A DNA stretch of 30,901 bases from a virus (IMGVR_UViG_3300035698_006161:1-30901), one strand, 5' to 3'; shown: positions 23,290 through 30,186, counted from the stretch's first letter. Numbers and translations are program-made. Notes: generated from the sequence alone by a model not told the origin.

Positions 23290-24521
23290 CCTTTTTTCTC
23301 CTTGTTAATGTAGTTTAAAATTATTCCTAACATAATACATATATAAAACCTATGCGGTTCTAACTGCCACATAAAATGAATTAGGTTTCCAAAACATACT
23401 GCAAAAAAACAAACAACCGCAGCGAATCTGTACCTATCTATTATATTAATCATAAAAATTTTTTTAATCAACATAAAAAGTGAAAATATTAATAATGTAA
23501 ATCCTATGATTCCAGCAACACAAAAAAACTCTAAATATTCATTGTGTAATTCTATAAACCCCGACAAGGATAAATTTTTCTGTATAAATTCATAAGACCC
23601 GAATCCATATCCAGTTAAAAAGAAATTTTTTATTTCAGGGAACGGAGAATGAATTACTTGCATAAATGCATCTTTCCATACCCCAATCCTTCCTGAACTT
23701 TCATGCCTTATTATTTCCAAATATTTATATGGATGAAGTGAAAATAAATATATCATTAATCCTTTAATTGCATATATTACACATCTAACATATATCCCAC
23801 CTCGAACCATCAAATATAATAACACCACCACTCCAACCATTAAAAAAGCCGTTAAACTATTCGTCAAGAAAATTGCAAATAAACATATTGGTATCATCCA
23901 TATCTTTCTATTGCAAATTAAAAACGGAATCGTCAACGCTAAAAACGTACCAGCAAAAGTTGACTGACCAAGAAAACTCGTCAAGGTCGGATTAGTTTGT
24001 GATAGTACACTTTGATAATATATAACATTCTGCCATTGGTCTACCGCCATGAATTGAATAAGAATATATAATGAACATAAAAAACTTATCCAACAAATTA
24101 CTTCATACAGTTTCCGTAATGAATTTTTTCCCCAATCTATCGACGACACTATCATTACCATTATATAAAATAAAAATAAATCATTGAACTCTCGTGCTAT
24201 CCAAATTCCAGAAACATTTTCTCCAAGCAACTTAATATTATATTGAGGAGTTACCAGCATATGTATTGACAAATAAAATAATAATATAGACGCTGATTTA
24301 AAATTATTTCTTGGAATACCTTTACTATACAATCCATAAAACACAATCATACAACAAAACAAATGAGCCATGACTGCTTTTACTACTTGAATGTTTTCTA
24401 TTGGGCCTGCTATGATTGGTCTTAAATCGAGGTAAAATATAAATGGTAAGATTATTACTGCAGTAGTTATTATTGACTTTAAAACATCATCCTCTTTTTT
24501 CATCGTACGGATCATAGTCAT
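23286..24521 (-). CDS. O-antigen polymerase/ligase-like membrane protein (Wzy/WaaL type)
   Basis: The product is about 411 residues from the ATG at 24521 (AAGGA ten bases upstream; an in-frame GTG at 24554 and ATGs at 24515 and 24503 are other options). It has around ten membrane helices. Near residues 270-340 lies the signature of the O-antigen ligase/polymerase family. It comprises GRIGVWKDAFMQVIHSP, then FFLTGYGFGSYEFI, then IELHNEYLEFFCVAGIIG, with the conserved Arg, the G-x-G region and the H-N-x-Y-L motif. Such proteins join or transfer polysaccharide units on the periplasmic side. It overlaps the terminase end and is coupled to the exported gene. Phage homologues elsewhere alter host O-antigen and block superinfection. 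Confidence 0.8.
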   Translation of the reverse strand: MTMIRTMKKEDDVLKSIITTAVIILPFIFYLDLRPIIAGPIENIQVVKAVMAHLFCCMIVFYGLYSKGIPRNNFKSASILLFYLSIHMLVTPQYNIKLLGENVSGIWIAREFNDLFLFYIMVMIVSSIDWGKNSLRKLYEVICWISFLCSLYILIQFMAVDQWQNVIYYQSVLSQTNPTLTSFLGQSTFAGTFLALTIPFLICNRKIWMIPICLFAIFLTNSLTAFLMVGVVVLLYLMVRGGIYVRCVIYAIKGLMIYLFSLHPYKYLEIIRHESSGRIGVWKDAFMQVIHSPFPEIKNFFLTGYGFGSYEFIQKNLSLSGFIELHNEYLEFFCVAGIIGFTLLIFSLFMLIKKIFMINIIDRYRFAAVVCFFAVCFGNLIHFMWQLEPHRFYICIMLGIILNYINKEKKG

Positions 24522-25605
24522 GCAATATTTGTCCTTTCTTATAAGGGTCGCCACCTAATAAACTTTCAAGCGTAGCATTTCCCGACGGCATTTCTGGTAA
24601 AGCGAAAGTTAAAGCCAAACCATCTCCCTTGTTAGGAGAAAAACCTAATCTTTTTTTAACCTGTTCTTTTTCCTCTAACATAAACTTTCCCTTAACAAAT
24701 GTATATGTAGGAGTAGTAAGCTCTTTTATTAATCCTGAATCATTAGGTAATGCTCCTCCCTTCTTAACCCACTCTGCCATATTAAACCACATCTCAGACC
24801 GTTTATTCACATATCTTGAATCCATCGCCTTACCGTTAAAATGTACCTCAAACGGTGAATGACCTGCCTGTACCATTGCATCAACAGCTCCCGATGCAAA
24901 CCCACCTGTACCATCAAAAAATTCTAGCTCGCTTCCCCACTTTGCTTTTGCATACGCTACCCTAGCAGCCACATCTTCACTTCTTGGATTTCTCATCTCT
25001 ATAAATTTAAACGCTGCTAAACCCTGTCTTGGAAAAATACACCACGGATCACTTCCCCAACGAGCTGCATCAATTCCTAACCTCTTCTGTGCAAATGAAT
25101 ACTCATCTAATCTTAAATGACGTTTCATTGCAGCTTCAACCTCTGCAGGCCCTAGCAATGTATTAATTGAACTAGGTGGAAACTTCCCTAATATATATGA
25201 CATTACCCACGGATTGTCTATTCCATAATTATTTATTTGTTCTCTAGCCCAATCTATATCTATTCTTGGTGAACGCTTAGGATCATCAGGGTCGCCAGTT
25301 ATATTTATTACATGCCACTTATCTCTCAGCTTTGTTGCTGCTGCATACAACATTCCATCCAATGAAGTAGGATTACCAGCTTGTAAAATTTTGCCCCACT
25401 TACAACTCGTTAATCCCTGTTCGGCAGAACGAAGAACGGGAATAGGTATATCGCCAGACTCGTCTATTAAGTATAATACATAATCACTATGTAGCCCCGA
25501 TAAAGTTCTTCCCTGTTCCTCTTCGTCTGCCGACTTACTCCAACTTCTAGCTGACATAAACCATGTTTTATAATACTTGTAGCAAATATACGGGTCTTTG
25601 TCCAT
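24487..25605 (-). CDS. terL: Large terminase, C-terminal part (Walker B and nuclease), frame-shifted
   Basis: This frame carries the rest of the large terminase. It has TWFMSARSWSKSADEEEQGR, then Walker B YVLYLIDESGD (about residue 45), the coupling segment GLTSCKWGKILQAGNPTS, and a nuclease domain. Nuclease motifs are RLGIDAARWGSD (about 166-177), ELEFFDGTGGF and the C-terminal LGFSPNKGDGLALTFALPE. Acidic residues in these motifs would hold metal. Its ATG at 25605 lies inside the ATPase half, so this is not a natural start. The two halves are joined by a one-base change between about 25581 and 25565. The stop overlaps the O-antigen gene. Confidence 0.85.
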   Translation of the reverse strand: MDKDPYICYKYYKTWFMSARSWSKSADEEEQGRTLSGLHSDYVLYLIDESGDIPIPVLRSAEQGLTSCKWGKILQAGNPTSLDGMLYAAATKLRDKWHVINITGDPDDPKRSPRIDIDWAREQINNYGIDNPWVMSYILGKFPPSSINTLLGPAEVEAAMKRHLRLDEYSFAQKRLGIDAARWGSDPWCIFPRQGLAAFKFIEMRNPRSEDVAARVAYAKAKWGSELEFFDGTGGFASGAVDAMVQAGHSPFEVHFNGKAMDSRYVNKRSEMWFNMAEWVKKGGALPNDSGLIKELTTPTYTFVKGKFMLEEKEQVKKRLGFSPNKGDGLALTFALPEMPSGNATLESLLGGDPYKKGQILHDYDPYDEKRG

Positions 25606-25961
25606 GTAAACATAGACCTTAACATATCGCTTCTATTCATCCACTTAGCTATCTCTGGCCATAAATTATCTTTTAAATTATCCTGCGTGATTGATACTGC
25701 AGCTCCTTTAGGATGGTTTCCTTCGTCGGCATAACATGTAAGAAAATTTAATGCACACCATGCAAGCAATGCCGTTTTCCCTGGCCCTGCACACGCTTGC
25801 ATACTAATTCTCATCTTATTAGGATCTCTTGACCCAAACGCATCTAATACATCTTTCTGCCACGGATCAGGCTCAATGTTAAAATGGTCATAAACAAACT
25901 TACACGGATTAGAACGCCATGTCTGGATGTTCTGTGCCGCTTGCGATAACGGGTTGCTCAT
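25467..25961 (-). CDS. terL: Large terminase, N-terminal ATPase part, frame-shifted
   Basis: The 164-residue frame begins MSNPLSQAAQNIQTWRSNPC and has the adenine-binding region FNIEPDPWQKDVLDAF. The Walker A motif is ACAGPGKTALLAWCALNFL (about residues 56-74), and a later stretch reads SITQDNLKDNLWPEIAKWM. It keeps family sequence to FTWTKTRIFA, then departs (SIIKHGLCQLEV) because the true continuation is one base back (-1) in another frame. No canonical slippery heptamer is seen at the crossover. A single lost base (mutation or assembly error) is most likely. The start overlaps the small terminase by 53 bases. Confidence 0.85.
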   Translation of the reverse strand: MSNPLSQAAQNIQTWRSNPCKFVYDHFNIEPDPWQKDVLDAFGSRDPNKMRISMQACAGPGKTALLAWCALNFLTCYADEGNHPKGAAVSITQDNLKDNLWPEIAKWMNRSDMLRSMFTWTKTRIFATSIIKHGLCQLEVGVSRQTKRNREELYRGYIVIMYYT

Positions 25962-26520
25962 CTACTGACTCCTCCTTTTCAGGTGTTACATCTATAGTTT
26001 CACGAGTATCTGATTTTAAATCTGCTGGCATACTAGAAGCTACTAACGCTTCAAGAGATATCTGTCCACTATGCTCAACCTTATTTGAAAACATTGATAC
26101 TTCTTTTCCCATCAGCTCCAATGCTTTTATTTTATCATTTACCTTAATCTCTACGCCACCGAGCGTTTTTTTGATGCTTCCTATTGCCGCAGCTATCTCG
26201 TCAGGCCATTCACTTATAGGAAGAACATTTCCTTCTTCATCATACACTAGTCTCAAATCAGCTAAACCAATATACTTCAGCTCGTCGATTATCCTTGAAG
26301 ATAAATAATCTTTCTTCTGCTCAAGTGACCTCTGGTATAACTCGTTCCTATCCTCATCAGCCATTATCCATTTATATAAATCAGAGTATCTTATACCCCA
26401 AACTTTAGATAACTCCGTCAACGATCCACCGTTAACTATATTATCACAAACCACCATGATTAACTTAGGATCAGCAAGAACATAATCTTCGAGCTTCTTT
26501 AAACTTGTCCCTTCGCTCAT
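25909..26520 (-). CDS. terS: Small terminase subunit
   Basis: The 203-residue protein has an N-terminal helix-turn-helix-like part. VVCDNIVNGGSLTELSKVWG and IRYSDLYKWIMADEDRNELY are the DNA-recognition helices. A central DLRLVYDEEGNVLPISEWPDE (about residues 88-108) leads to IKVNDKIKALELMGKEVSMF, and the C-terminus is acidic. This layout is the common small-terminase family that recognises packaging sites. A GGGGG site precedes the ATG. It is directly before the large subunit. Confidence 0.85.
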   Translation of the reverse strand: MSEGTSLKKLEDYVLADPKLIMVVCDNIVNGGSLTELSKVWGIRYSDLYKWIMADEDRNELYQRSLEQKKDYLSSRIIDELKYIGLADLRLVYDEEGNVLPISEWPDEIAAAIGSIKKTLGGVEIKVNDKIKALELMGKEVSMFSNKVEHSGQISLEALVASSMPADLKSDTRETIDVTPEKEESVDEQPVIASGTEHPDMAF

Positions 26521-26662
26521 TTTTATTCCCCCTTATAAACATGATTTTTAGTTTGCGATAAAAATTCTTAAAGTCCTTATCTGATAATCTATACTTCATC
26601 TTAATTTCAACCCAGTCCCTCAAGGCTACCTTCCTTATTGCTTTAGCTACTATCTTTCGCAT
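26471..26662 (-). CDS. Small basic protein before the terminase
   Basis: A 63-residue, strongly basic protein with a good GGAGGAG site before its ATG. It is Lys/Arg-rich from end to end (MRKIVAKAIRKVALRDWVEI, then KIMFIRGNKNERRDKFKEAR), so a nucleic-acid contact is plausible. Its last 50 bases overlap the small terminase start in another frame. Similar short basic proteins precede terminases in other phages. No family is recognised. Confidence 0.6.
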   Translation of the reverse strand: MRKIVAKAIRKVALRDWVEIKMKYRLSDKDFKNFYRKLKIMFIRGNKNERRDKFKEARRLCSC

Positions 26663-26680
26663 TATAACACTCCTCCGTTA

Positions 26681-26700
26681 AAAATATAGAACCCATTTAT
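26681..26700. repeat. Left inverted repeat beside the Acb2-like gene
   Basis: The 20 bases at 26681-26700 are the reverse complement of 27128-27147 with two mismatches (18 of 20). The pair brackets one gene exactly. It starts one base after the downstream stop of that gene. Confidence 0.7.
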
Positions 26701-26702
26701 TT

Positions 26703-27110
26703 TTATTTTTCACTTGTTCCTTCTACTCCCCTTTTTACTCTATCTTTTTTACGCCTATCTAACCACATTAAAGCCTCTTCCAACTTCGTGATAGCTAACG
26801 AGTTTTCTCGGCAGGGAAACTGTTTATTTAGCCCTTCGATAATAACTTTAGCAGTTTCAATAACGGTATCAACTTGACAACCATTAACTCCTACTTCTTT
26901 TATCGATCCTTTCTGAATAGTAAAAGATAAACTATTTTTATCATTACGGACATAGATAAAATTCTTTGGTCTGATATCAGCCTCAAACCATTTATAATCC
27001 ATTGATCCGCTTTCATTGAACTTCTCAGGAAATTTCTCCCTCAAGTCGTCCATTACTACTACATCAAATCCACCAACTTCTTTTACACCTTTTAATGTTT
27101 CTAATGCCAT
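26703..27110 (-). CDS. Acb2/Tad1-hairpin-like protein, putative anti-CBASS/anti-Thoeris sponge
   Basis: The 135-residue protein has an N-terminal region of unknown fold (to about residue 50). It then has SLSFTIQKGSIKEVGVNGCQ (about 60-79) and the C-terminal helical hairpin FPCRENSLAITKLEEALMWL (about 98-117), with RKKDRVKRGVEGT after it. The C-R-E-N-x-L-A-I-T-K-L-(E/D)-E-A-x-x-W-L core followed by R..RGVEGT is that of the Acb2/Tad1 hairpin family. Members of it bind cyclic nucleotides and block CBASS or Thoeris signalling. Not every member with this hairpin has been tested, so the activity is an inference. It lies alone between two inverted repeats. Confidence 0.7.
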   Translation of the reverse strand: MALETLKGVKEVGGFDVVVMDDLREKFPEKFNESGSMDYKWFEADIRPKNFIYVRNDKNSLSFTIQKGSIKEVGVNGCQVDTVIETAKVIIEGLNKQFPCRENSLAITKLEEALMWLDRRKKDRVKRGVEGTSEK

Positions 27111-27127
27111 TATTTTCTCCTTTTTTT

Positions 27128-27147
27128 ATAAATGGATTCTATATTTA
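27128..27147. repeat. Right inverted repeat beside the Acb2-like gene
   Basis: This is the partner of 26681-26700 in the opposite orientation, with 18 of 20 positions complementary. It lies just upstream of the anti-defence-type gene's ribosome binding site. Confidence 0.7.
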
Positions 27148-27176
27148 TACATAATCTTTATTTATACATAATCTTT
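27143..27176. repeat. Two perfect 17-base tandem copies
   Basis: The unit ATTTATACATAATCTTT occurs twice without a gap (27143-27159 and 27160-27176). It spans the 3' end of the next gene and touches the right inverted repeat. The duplication changes the terminal residues of that gene. Confidence 0.85.
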
Positions 27177-27443
27177 ATTACCCCTCAAGTAATCCACGTC
27201 CATCATTTTCTTGCGGTATATCCAAGTCTTTTCACTCATCTTTGTTACTTTGTTATACACGCTTGAATACTCCCACCCGTTCTTCCTCAGCACATGACAC
27301 ACATACCTTCGCAACCTCATGTGAATCCGATCTTTCACTATCCCTATATCTAAACATACATCATCAACTCGAACTTTTTCCTTGTCTCTAAGTACCTCTT
27401 CAATATCTACTTCTAATTCTGCGAACTCTTTATAGTTGCTCAT
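27162..27443 (-). CDS. Small basic protein, early-type
   Basis: A 93-residue protein with acidic N-terminus (YKEFAELEVDIEEVLRDKEK) and a basic helical middle (IVKDRIHMRLRRYVCHVLRK), ending in YRKKMMDVDYLRGNKDYV. The mixed-charge helices suggest a nucleic-acid contact, perhaps a winged-helix-like fold (VRVDDVCLDIGI..RIHMRLRRYV). No family is recognised. Its ATG falls 14 bases inside the upstream gene and is therefore coupled. Its last codons lie in the tandem 17-base repeat. Confidence 0.65.
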   Translation of the reverse strand: MSNYKEFAELEVDIEEVLRDKEKVRVDDVCLDIGIVKDRIHMRLRRYVCHVLRKNGWEYSSVYNKVTKMSEKTWIYRKKMMDVDYLRGNKDYV

Positions 27444-27633
27444 TTTGTTTCCTTTCCTTTTTAATAATCTCCCATCTACTTACCCACACAGAATACCTCT
27501 CGCCATTATTCCAATATGCAACTCGATACGTTACTCCCATACATCCTATACTTATCTCTTCAATACGAGCTGGCAGTTTTAATGCCACCAGCGATACCTC
27601 TTCATCAACTTCGTAATCTATATTATAGTTCAT
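27430..27633 (-). CDS. Small protein with SH3-like segment
   Basis: The 67-residue protein has an acidic N-terminus and the strand-rich core EISIGCMGVTYRVAYWNNGE followed by RYSVWVSRWEI. The GVTYRVAYWNNGERYSVWV layout is one of short phage proteins often placed in early or terminase-proximal clusters; no role is established. The start overlaps the upstream stop (ATGA), so it is translationally coupled. Confidence 0.65.
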   Translation of the reverse strand: MNYNIDYEVDEEVSLVALKLPARIEEISIGCMGVTYRVAYWNNGERYSVWVSRWEIIKKERKQNEQL

Positions 27634-27776
27634 TCCATCACCTCCTTTTCATAACTCCATGGTTTCTTAATCTTCCCCATACGAAACGAACTATTTTTTC
27701 CTTTCCTGCTCCTTGCCTTCATACGCTTATCATACCTCGACTGTGCCGTTTCTTTCTCAGTCTGATCCGTTTTCAT
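27630..27776 (-). CDS. Very small basic protein (48 aa)
   Basis: A short frame whose ATG at 27776-27774 overlaps the stop of the upstream gene (ATGA), with GGAGGT upstream. Its stop TGA overlaps the next start in the same manner. The product is lysine/arginine-rich (RYDKRMKARSRKGKNSSFRM, ending in YEKEVME). The final codons contain AAGGAGGTG, the ribosome binding site of the following gene. The chain of overlaps strongly supports this frame. Function unknown. Confidence 0.6.
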   Translation of the reverse strand: MKTDQTEKETAQSRYDKRMKARSRKGKNSSFRMGKIKKPWSYEKEVME

Positions 27777-28126
27777 TTGAATACCTCCATTACCTTAGCT
27801 TTAAGGTCTTTCCAACTAGACACACTCCTCACTCCTTTTTCAAACGCTGCTGATACCTTCTCCTTATAATGCTCATTAGATATCTCTGTTAATTGCTCCC
27901 ATGGAGTAATCGTATGTTCTTCTATTCTTTCTTTAAACTTCTCAAGCAATTCATTCCTTACCTTCTCAAACCAATACCCAGCATAAACGTATGCTCTCAA
28001 AGTGCCCCTATCAAATATTACATCCCCCATTCGTATCTGCTTCCCTTCCATTAACTCCAATTCCCGTATCTCAAACTCTTCTCCAGCTTTGATTCCCGGC
28101 ATGTTTCTAAGTGCTTTGATTTTCAT
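27773..28126 (-). CDS. Early-type protein of 117 residues
   Basis: The protein opens with a small beta domain (IKALRNMPGIKAGEEFEIRE, then MGDVIFDRGTLRAYVYAGYW, residues about 1-55). A charged helix follows (VRNELLEKFKERIEEHTIT), then a further helical part. AAGGGG lies upstream of the ATG. Its stop overlaps the next gene. I do not recognise a family. The beta part recalls small KOW/SH3-like domains, without proof. Confidence 0.6.
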   Translation of the reverse strand: MKIKALRNMPGIKAGEEFEIRELELMEGKQIRMGDVIFDRGTLRAYVYAGYWFEKVRNELLEKFKERIEEHTITPWEQLTEISNEHYKEKVSAAFEKGVRSVSSWKDLKAKVMEVFK

Positions 28127-28138
28127 ACTTCCCCTTTA

Positions 28139-28285
28139 CTATTTATCCATCATTATTAAATATCCCAACCCTATTGCAAGCGTAATCCAAAATGCACAAT
28201 AGAACGGCTCAACCTTCCCTGTAAACATAGACCCACCAAGCGCTGATACCCATATAACCATTATTACTATTCCTGTGTTATTCAT
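28139..28285 (-). CDS. Small two-helix membrane protein (48 aa)
   Basis: A short gene with ATG at 28285-28283 and TAG at 28139-28141. The product has two hydrophobic segments (IVIMVIWVSALGGSMF and FWITLAIGLGYLIM), joined by TGKVEPFYCA. A G-rich stretch (GGGGG) lies four bases before the ATG. Two short helices with a tight loop resemble a small holin-like or pore-like membrane protein, but the gene is in the early-type block rather than in the lysis cassette. Function not assigned. Confidence 0.5.
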   Translation of the reverse strand: MNNTGIVIMVIWVSALGGSMFTGKVEPFYCAFWITLAIGLGYLIMMDK

Positions 28286-28301
28286 TCATCCCCCAACCCT
28301 T

Positions 28302-28430
28302 TCATAATCCCCAAATTAAATAACCCACTAATAACCCCACAATTATCCCTATAGGATATCCAAATTTTCCCCACCATATCCATTGCCTATCCTTCCTCAT
28401 CTTCGCACGCCACTCTCTGTCTGTTTGCAT
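28302..28430 (-). CDS. Small single-helix membrane protein (42 aa)
   Basis: Start ATG at 28430-28428 is preceded by GGAGGAGG at good spacing; stop TGA is at 28302-28304. The N-terminal half is charged (MQTDREWRAKMRKDRQWIWW). The C-terminal half is one membrane helix (YPIGIIVGLLVGYLIWGL). It overlaps the end of the gene upstream. It is one of two neighbouring small membrane proteins near the leftward promoter; role unknown. Confidence 0.6.
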   Translation of the reverse strand: MQTDREWRAKMRKDRQWIWWGKFGYPIGIIVGLLVGYLIWGL

Positions 28431-28500
28431 TTATTTCCTCCTCCTTTTTTATCCCGCTTATCCACCTCACCCAATCTAACTCCCGTGTATCTCGTTTCAT
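28387..28500 (-). CDS. Possible first gene of the leftward operon (37 aa)
   Basis: A frame is open from 28605, but its first ATG lies inside the promoter, upstream of the expected transcript start (about 28587). The likely start is therefore the internal ATG at 28500-28498, with GGAGGA about 12 bases before it (wider than ideal). The product is short and charged (MKRDTRELDWVRWISGIKKE), ending in VACEDEEG. It overlaps the next gene, which has a better site. Coding is uncertain. Confidence 0.35.
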   Translation of the reverse strand: MKRDTRELDWVRWISGIKKEEEINANRQRVACEDEEG

Positions 28501-28583
28501 TCTCGCCACCACTCCTCCGCCTGTACTTTTGGTATCAGATACCCCAGCCTTAACATCTTCAACATCCGTAGTATTCGTGTATC

Positions 28584-28696
28584 CATAGTTACTAATATAC
28601 CACATTCCTTACATAGTGTCAAGTCTTTTCCCACCAAATTAGAAAAAAAATATATCACCATAGTTCATGGTAACGCTTTCCTCATTGGTAACTATT
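28584..28696. promoter_or_regulatory. Repeated operator-like motif around the leftward promoter
   Basis: The motif ATAGTTA(C)CA occurs three times close to the promoter. The copies are CATAGTTACTA (28584-28594), ACCATAGTTCATGGT (28657-28671, a perfect 5+5 inverted repeat with five middle bases), and, on the other strand, AATAGTTACCAA (28696-28685). This looks like repressor sites, one overlapping the promoter's -10 edge. No repressor gene is identified in the window. Confidence 0.5.
28594..28622 (-). promoter_or_regulatory. Strong leftward sigma-70-type promoter
   Basis: On the minus strand TTGACA (28622-28617) is a perfect -35. A 17-base spacer and TATATT (28599-28594, five of six) follow, with TGG just before it (extended -10). 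The transcript should start near 28587 and run into the long leftward block. Confidence 0.8.
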
Positions 28697-29792
28697 CCTT
28701 TCGCTGGAATTTGGTAGGGCATTCGGTGTGGGTTCCTATATACATTACATTCCGCAAAACCCCGACCCGTGCCTCTCGCCTGGGGAAAGCATGCTTAATG
28801 TTTTGAAAGCTCACAAGGCATACGTATGTATGGTATAAGTCATTGGCGGGGATAGCTTGTTGATAGATCAGACGGACATACCTGCTACCACACACCACAC
28901 CGGGACACGGCTGGACACAGCTGATCTGCTGATCTGCGTTGATTGATACGGTTGCTACTCTATATATCCAGAGCCAAACACAGCACACAAACACGGCACA
29001 CAAACACACGCACTACTATATTATCGTTTAACAGGATCAATCCTCAGGCACTAAAAAACGGGCAAACTTTGATAATTAGCAGATTATAGGCTCAGGGTCG
29101 TGAAATTGTAATAATTACGCTGTCCAGGCACTACTATAATTACTATAAACGTCAATATTTATTGTAACCTCAACAATACCAATAACTTACAAACTCTGTT
29201 TTGTCAACAATTACAGTTACTTAAACAGTATTGCCTACTATAAGGCTAACCTATTGAACCGCAACGACTTACAACATTTCTTATTAACTACTATAATCAC
29301 TCGGCAGTACCACCAAAAAACAGGGTCTCAGACTGCGGAGTTTCAGAGTTGTTTTTGGGCTCTGTTTGTAGCCTAAAAATACGACTCAATCTAATGGCCC
29401 ATATTGACACCATACACCTTCACCACCAAATACAGTAACTTTAATATATATAACTACTAGGTTGACATAAAATGATAAATTAAATTGTTATAAACGTAGT
29501 AATTGCACGTAGTTACTGATAGTAATAACTCGATAAAATAACGTTACTCGATTGACCAAACTAATAGGCAGACAAAACCAAAAAGAAATGTATCTTTATT
29601 TAACATAGCAAATACATAGTACTCGCTCCCCACGTAGGGGCAACACGTTTTGTCTATAACTACTATGTGGTAATATTTGATTAAAAACAATTGATTTTGA
29701 GTTAACAGCGACGAGGATTTAAAGTGCTGTAATAAATTGAATAGTGTCAATTGAATCTATGTATAATAATTGAGGAAACGCAATAAAAACGC
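28623..29792. other. Non-coding control hub of about 1.2 kb
   Basis: No reading frame in this stretch has a good ribosome binding site and a protein-like composition. Its first third (about 28700-29000) is less AT-rich than the genes. It holds two 12-base direct repeats (GCACACAAACAC at 28983-28994 and 28996-29007) and a doubled CTGATCTG near 28920-28937. The rest is AT-rich with recurring ACTACTATA motifs and a small CCCC-ACGTA-GGGG hairpin near 29629-29641. The two transcripts diverge from its edges. It could be an origin and control region. I see no tRNA or other RNA gene. Confidence 0.55.
29011..29667 (+). repeat. Dispersed ACTACTATA iteron-like motif
   Basis: Copies of ACTACTATA or near versions occur on one strand at 29012-29020, 29130-29140 (with a second ATTACTATAA directly after), 29235-29243, 29287-29296, 29453-29459 (shorter) and 29659-29667. 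The tight core and shared orientation recall iterons or a repeated regulator site. The spacing is irregular, so chance in AT-rich DNA cannot be fully excluded. Confidence 0.45.
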
Positions 29793-29821
29793 TTGACAAA
29801 AGGATTAAAAAAGTACATACT
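29793..29821 (+). promoter_or_regulatory. Rightward sigma-70-type promoter
   Basis: TTGACA at 29793-29798 is a perfect -35, followed by a 17-base spacer and CATACT (29816-29821; four of six). About 40 bases later GGAGG and the ATG at 29875 follow. A perfect TATAAT at 29762-29767, with a weak TTGAAT 19 bases before it, may be a second start just upstream. Confidence 0.65.
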
Positions 29822-29874
29822 TTAAATAACGATAACCGCCGCACACCGGCACAACAAAAACGGAGGATGAAAAA

Positions 29875-30186
29875 ATGAACAATGAACAAACAAAAAACCT
29901 AGAAATTGCAATCGCAACAACATTAATTAACAACCCAGACAAATGGGGTTCGTCAGATTGGGAGCTAGTTATATTTGCCGATCTATCAGTAGATATATAC
30001 CACAGCACAGATGGTAAAACCGGATTGAGTCTGTACGGGTTGGATTTAGACGGTTGGTTTGATACAGATGAGGCCAGGGAAATATATATTTTTTGTTGTC
30101 CTAAATCTGAGGCGATATATAATCTGATTACCCAGGGGATATCTGCTAGTTTTATTAACGATTTTTTAGCAGAGGAGAAAAAATGA
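29875..30186 (+). CDS. First rightward early gene, unknown (103 aa)
   Basis: An ATG with GGAGGATG-type site upstream, directly behind a promoter. The acidic 103-residue product shows DWELVIFADLSVDIYHSTDG (residues about 29-48) and LDGWFDTDEAREIYIFCCPK, an alpha/beta pattern without known motif. High expression right after infection is likely from the promoter. Its stop overlaps the next gene. Small acidic early proteins often interfere with host enzymes, but nothing specific can be said. Confidence 0.7.
   Translation: MNNEQTKNLEIAIATTLINNPDKWGSSDWELVIFADLSVDIYHSTDGKTGLSLYGLDLDGWFDTDEAREIYIFCCPKSEAIYNLITQGISASFINDFLAEEKK

Noticed and set aside
25560-25620. Programmed -1 frameshift or intron in the large terminase
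   Set aside because: No slippery heptamer in the zero frame, no downstream pseudoknot that I can see, and no room for an intron; a simple one-base loss is the smaller assumption.
28692-29009. Open frame of about 105 codons on the minus strand in the control region
   Set aside because: No ribosome binding site, odd composition, and it covers the direct repeats and GC-richer control DNA, so it is very likely not coding.
29620-29650. Small CCCC-ACGTA-GGGG hairpin as a further CRISPR repeat or terminator
   Set aside because: The stem is only four pairs, there is no GTT or GAACCG flank and no U-run, so neither label fits.
29544-29750. Open frame of 68 codons on the minus strand
   Set aside because: No Shine-Dalgarno sequence, runs against the rightward promoter region, and contains a small hairpin; it appears to be chance in AT-rich DNA.
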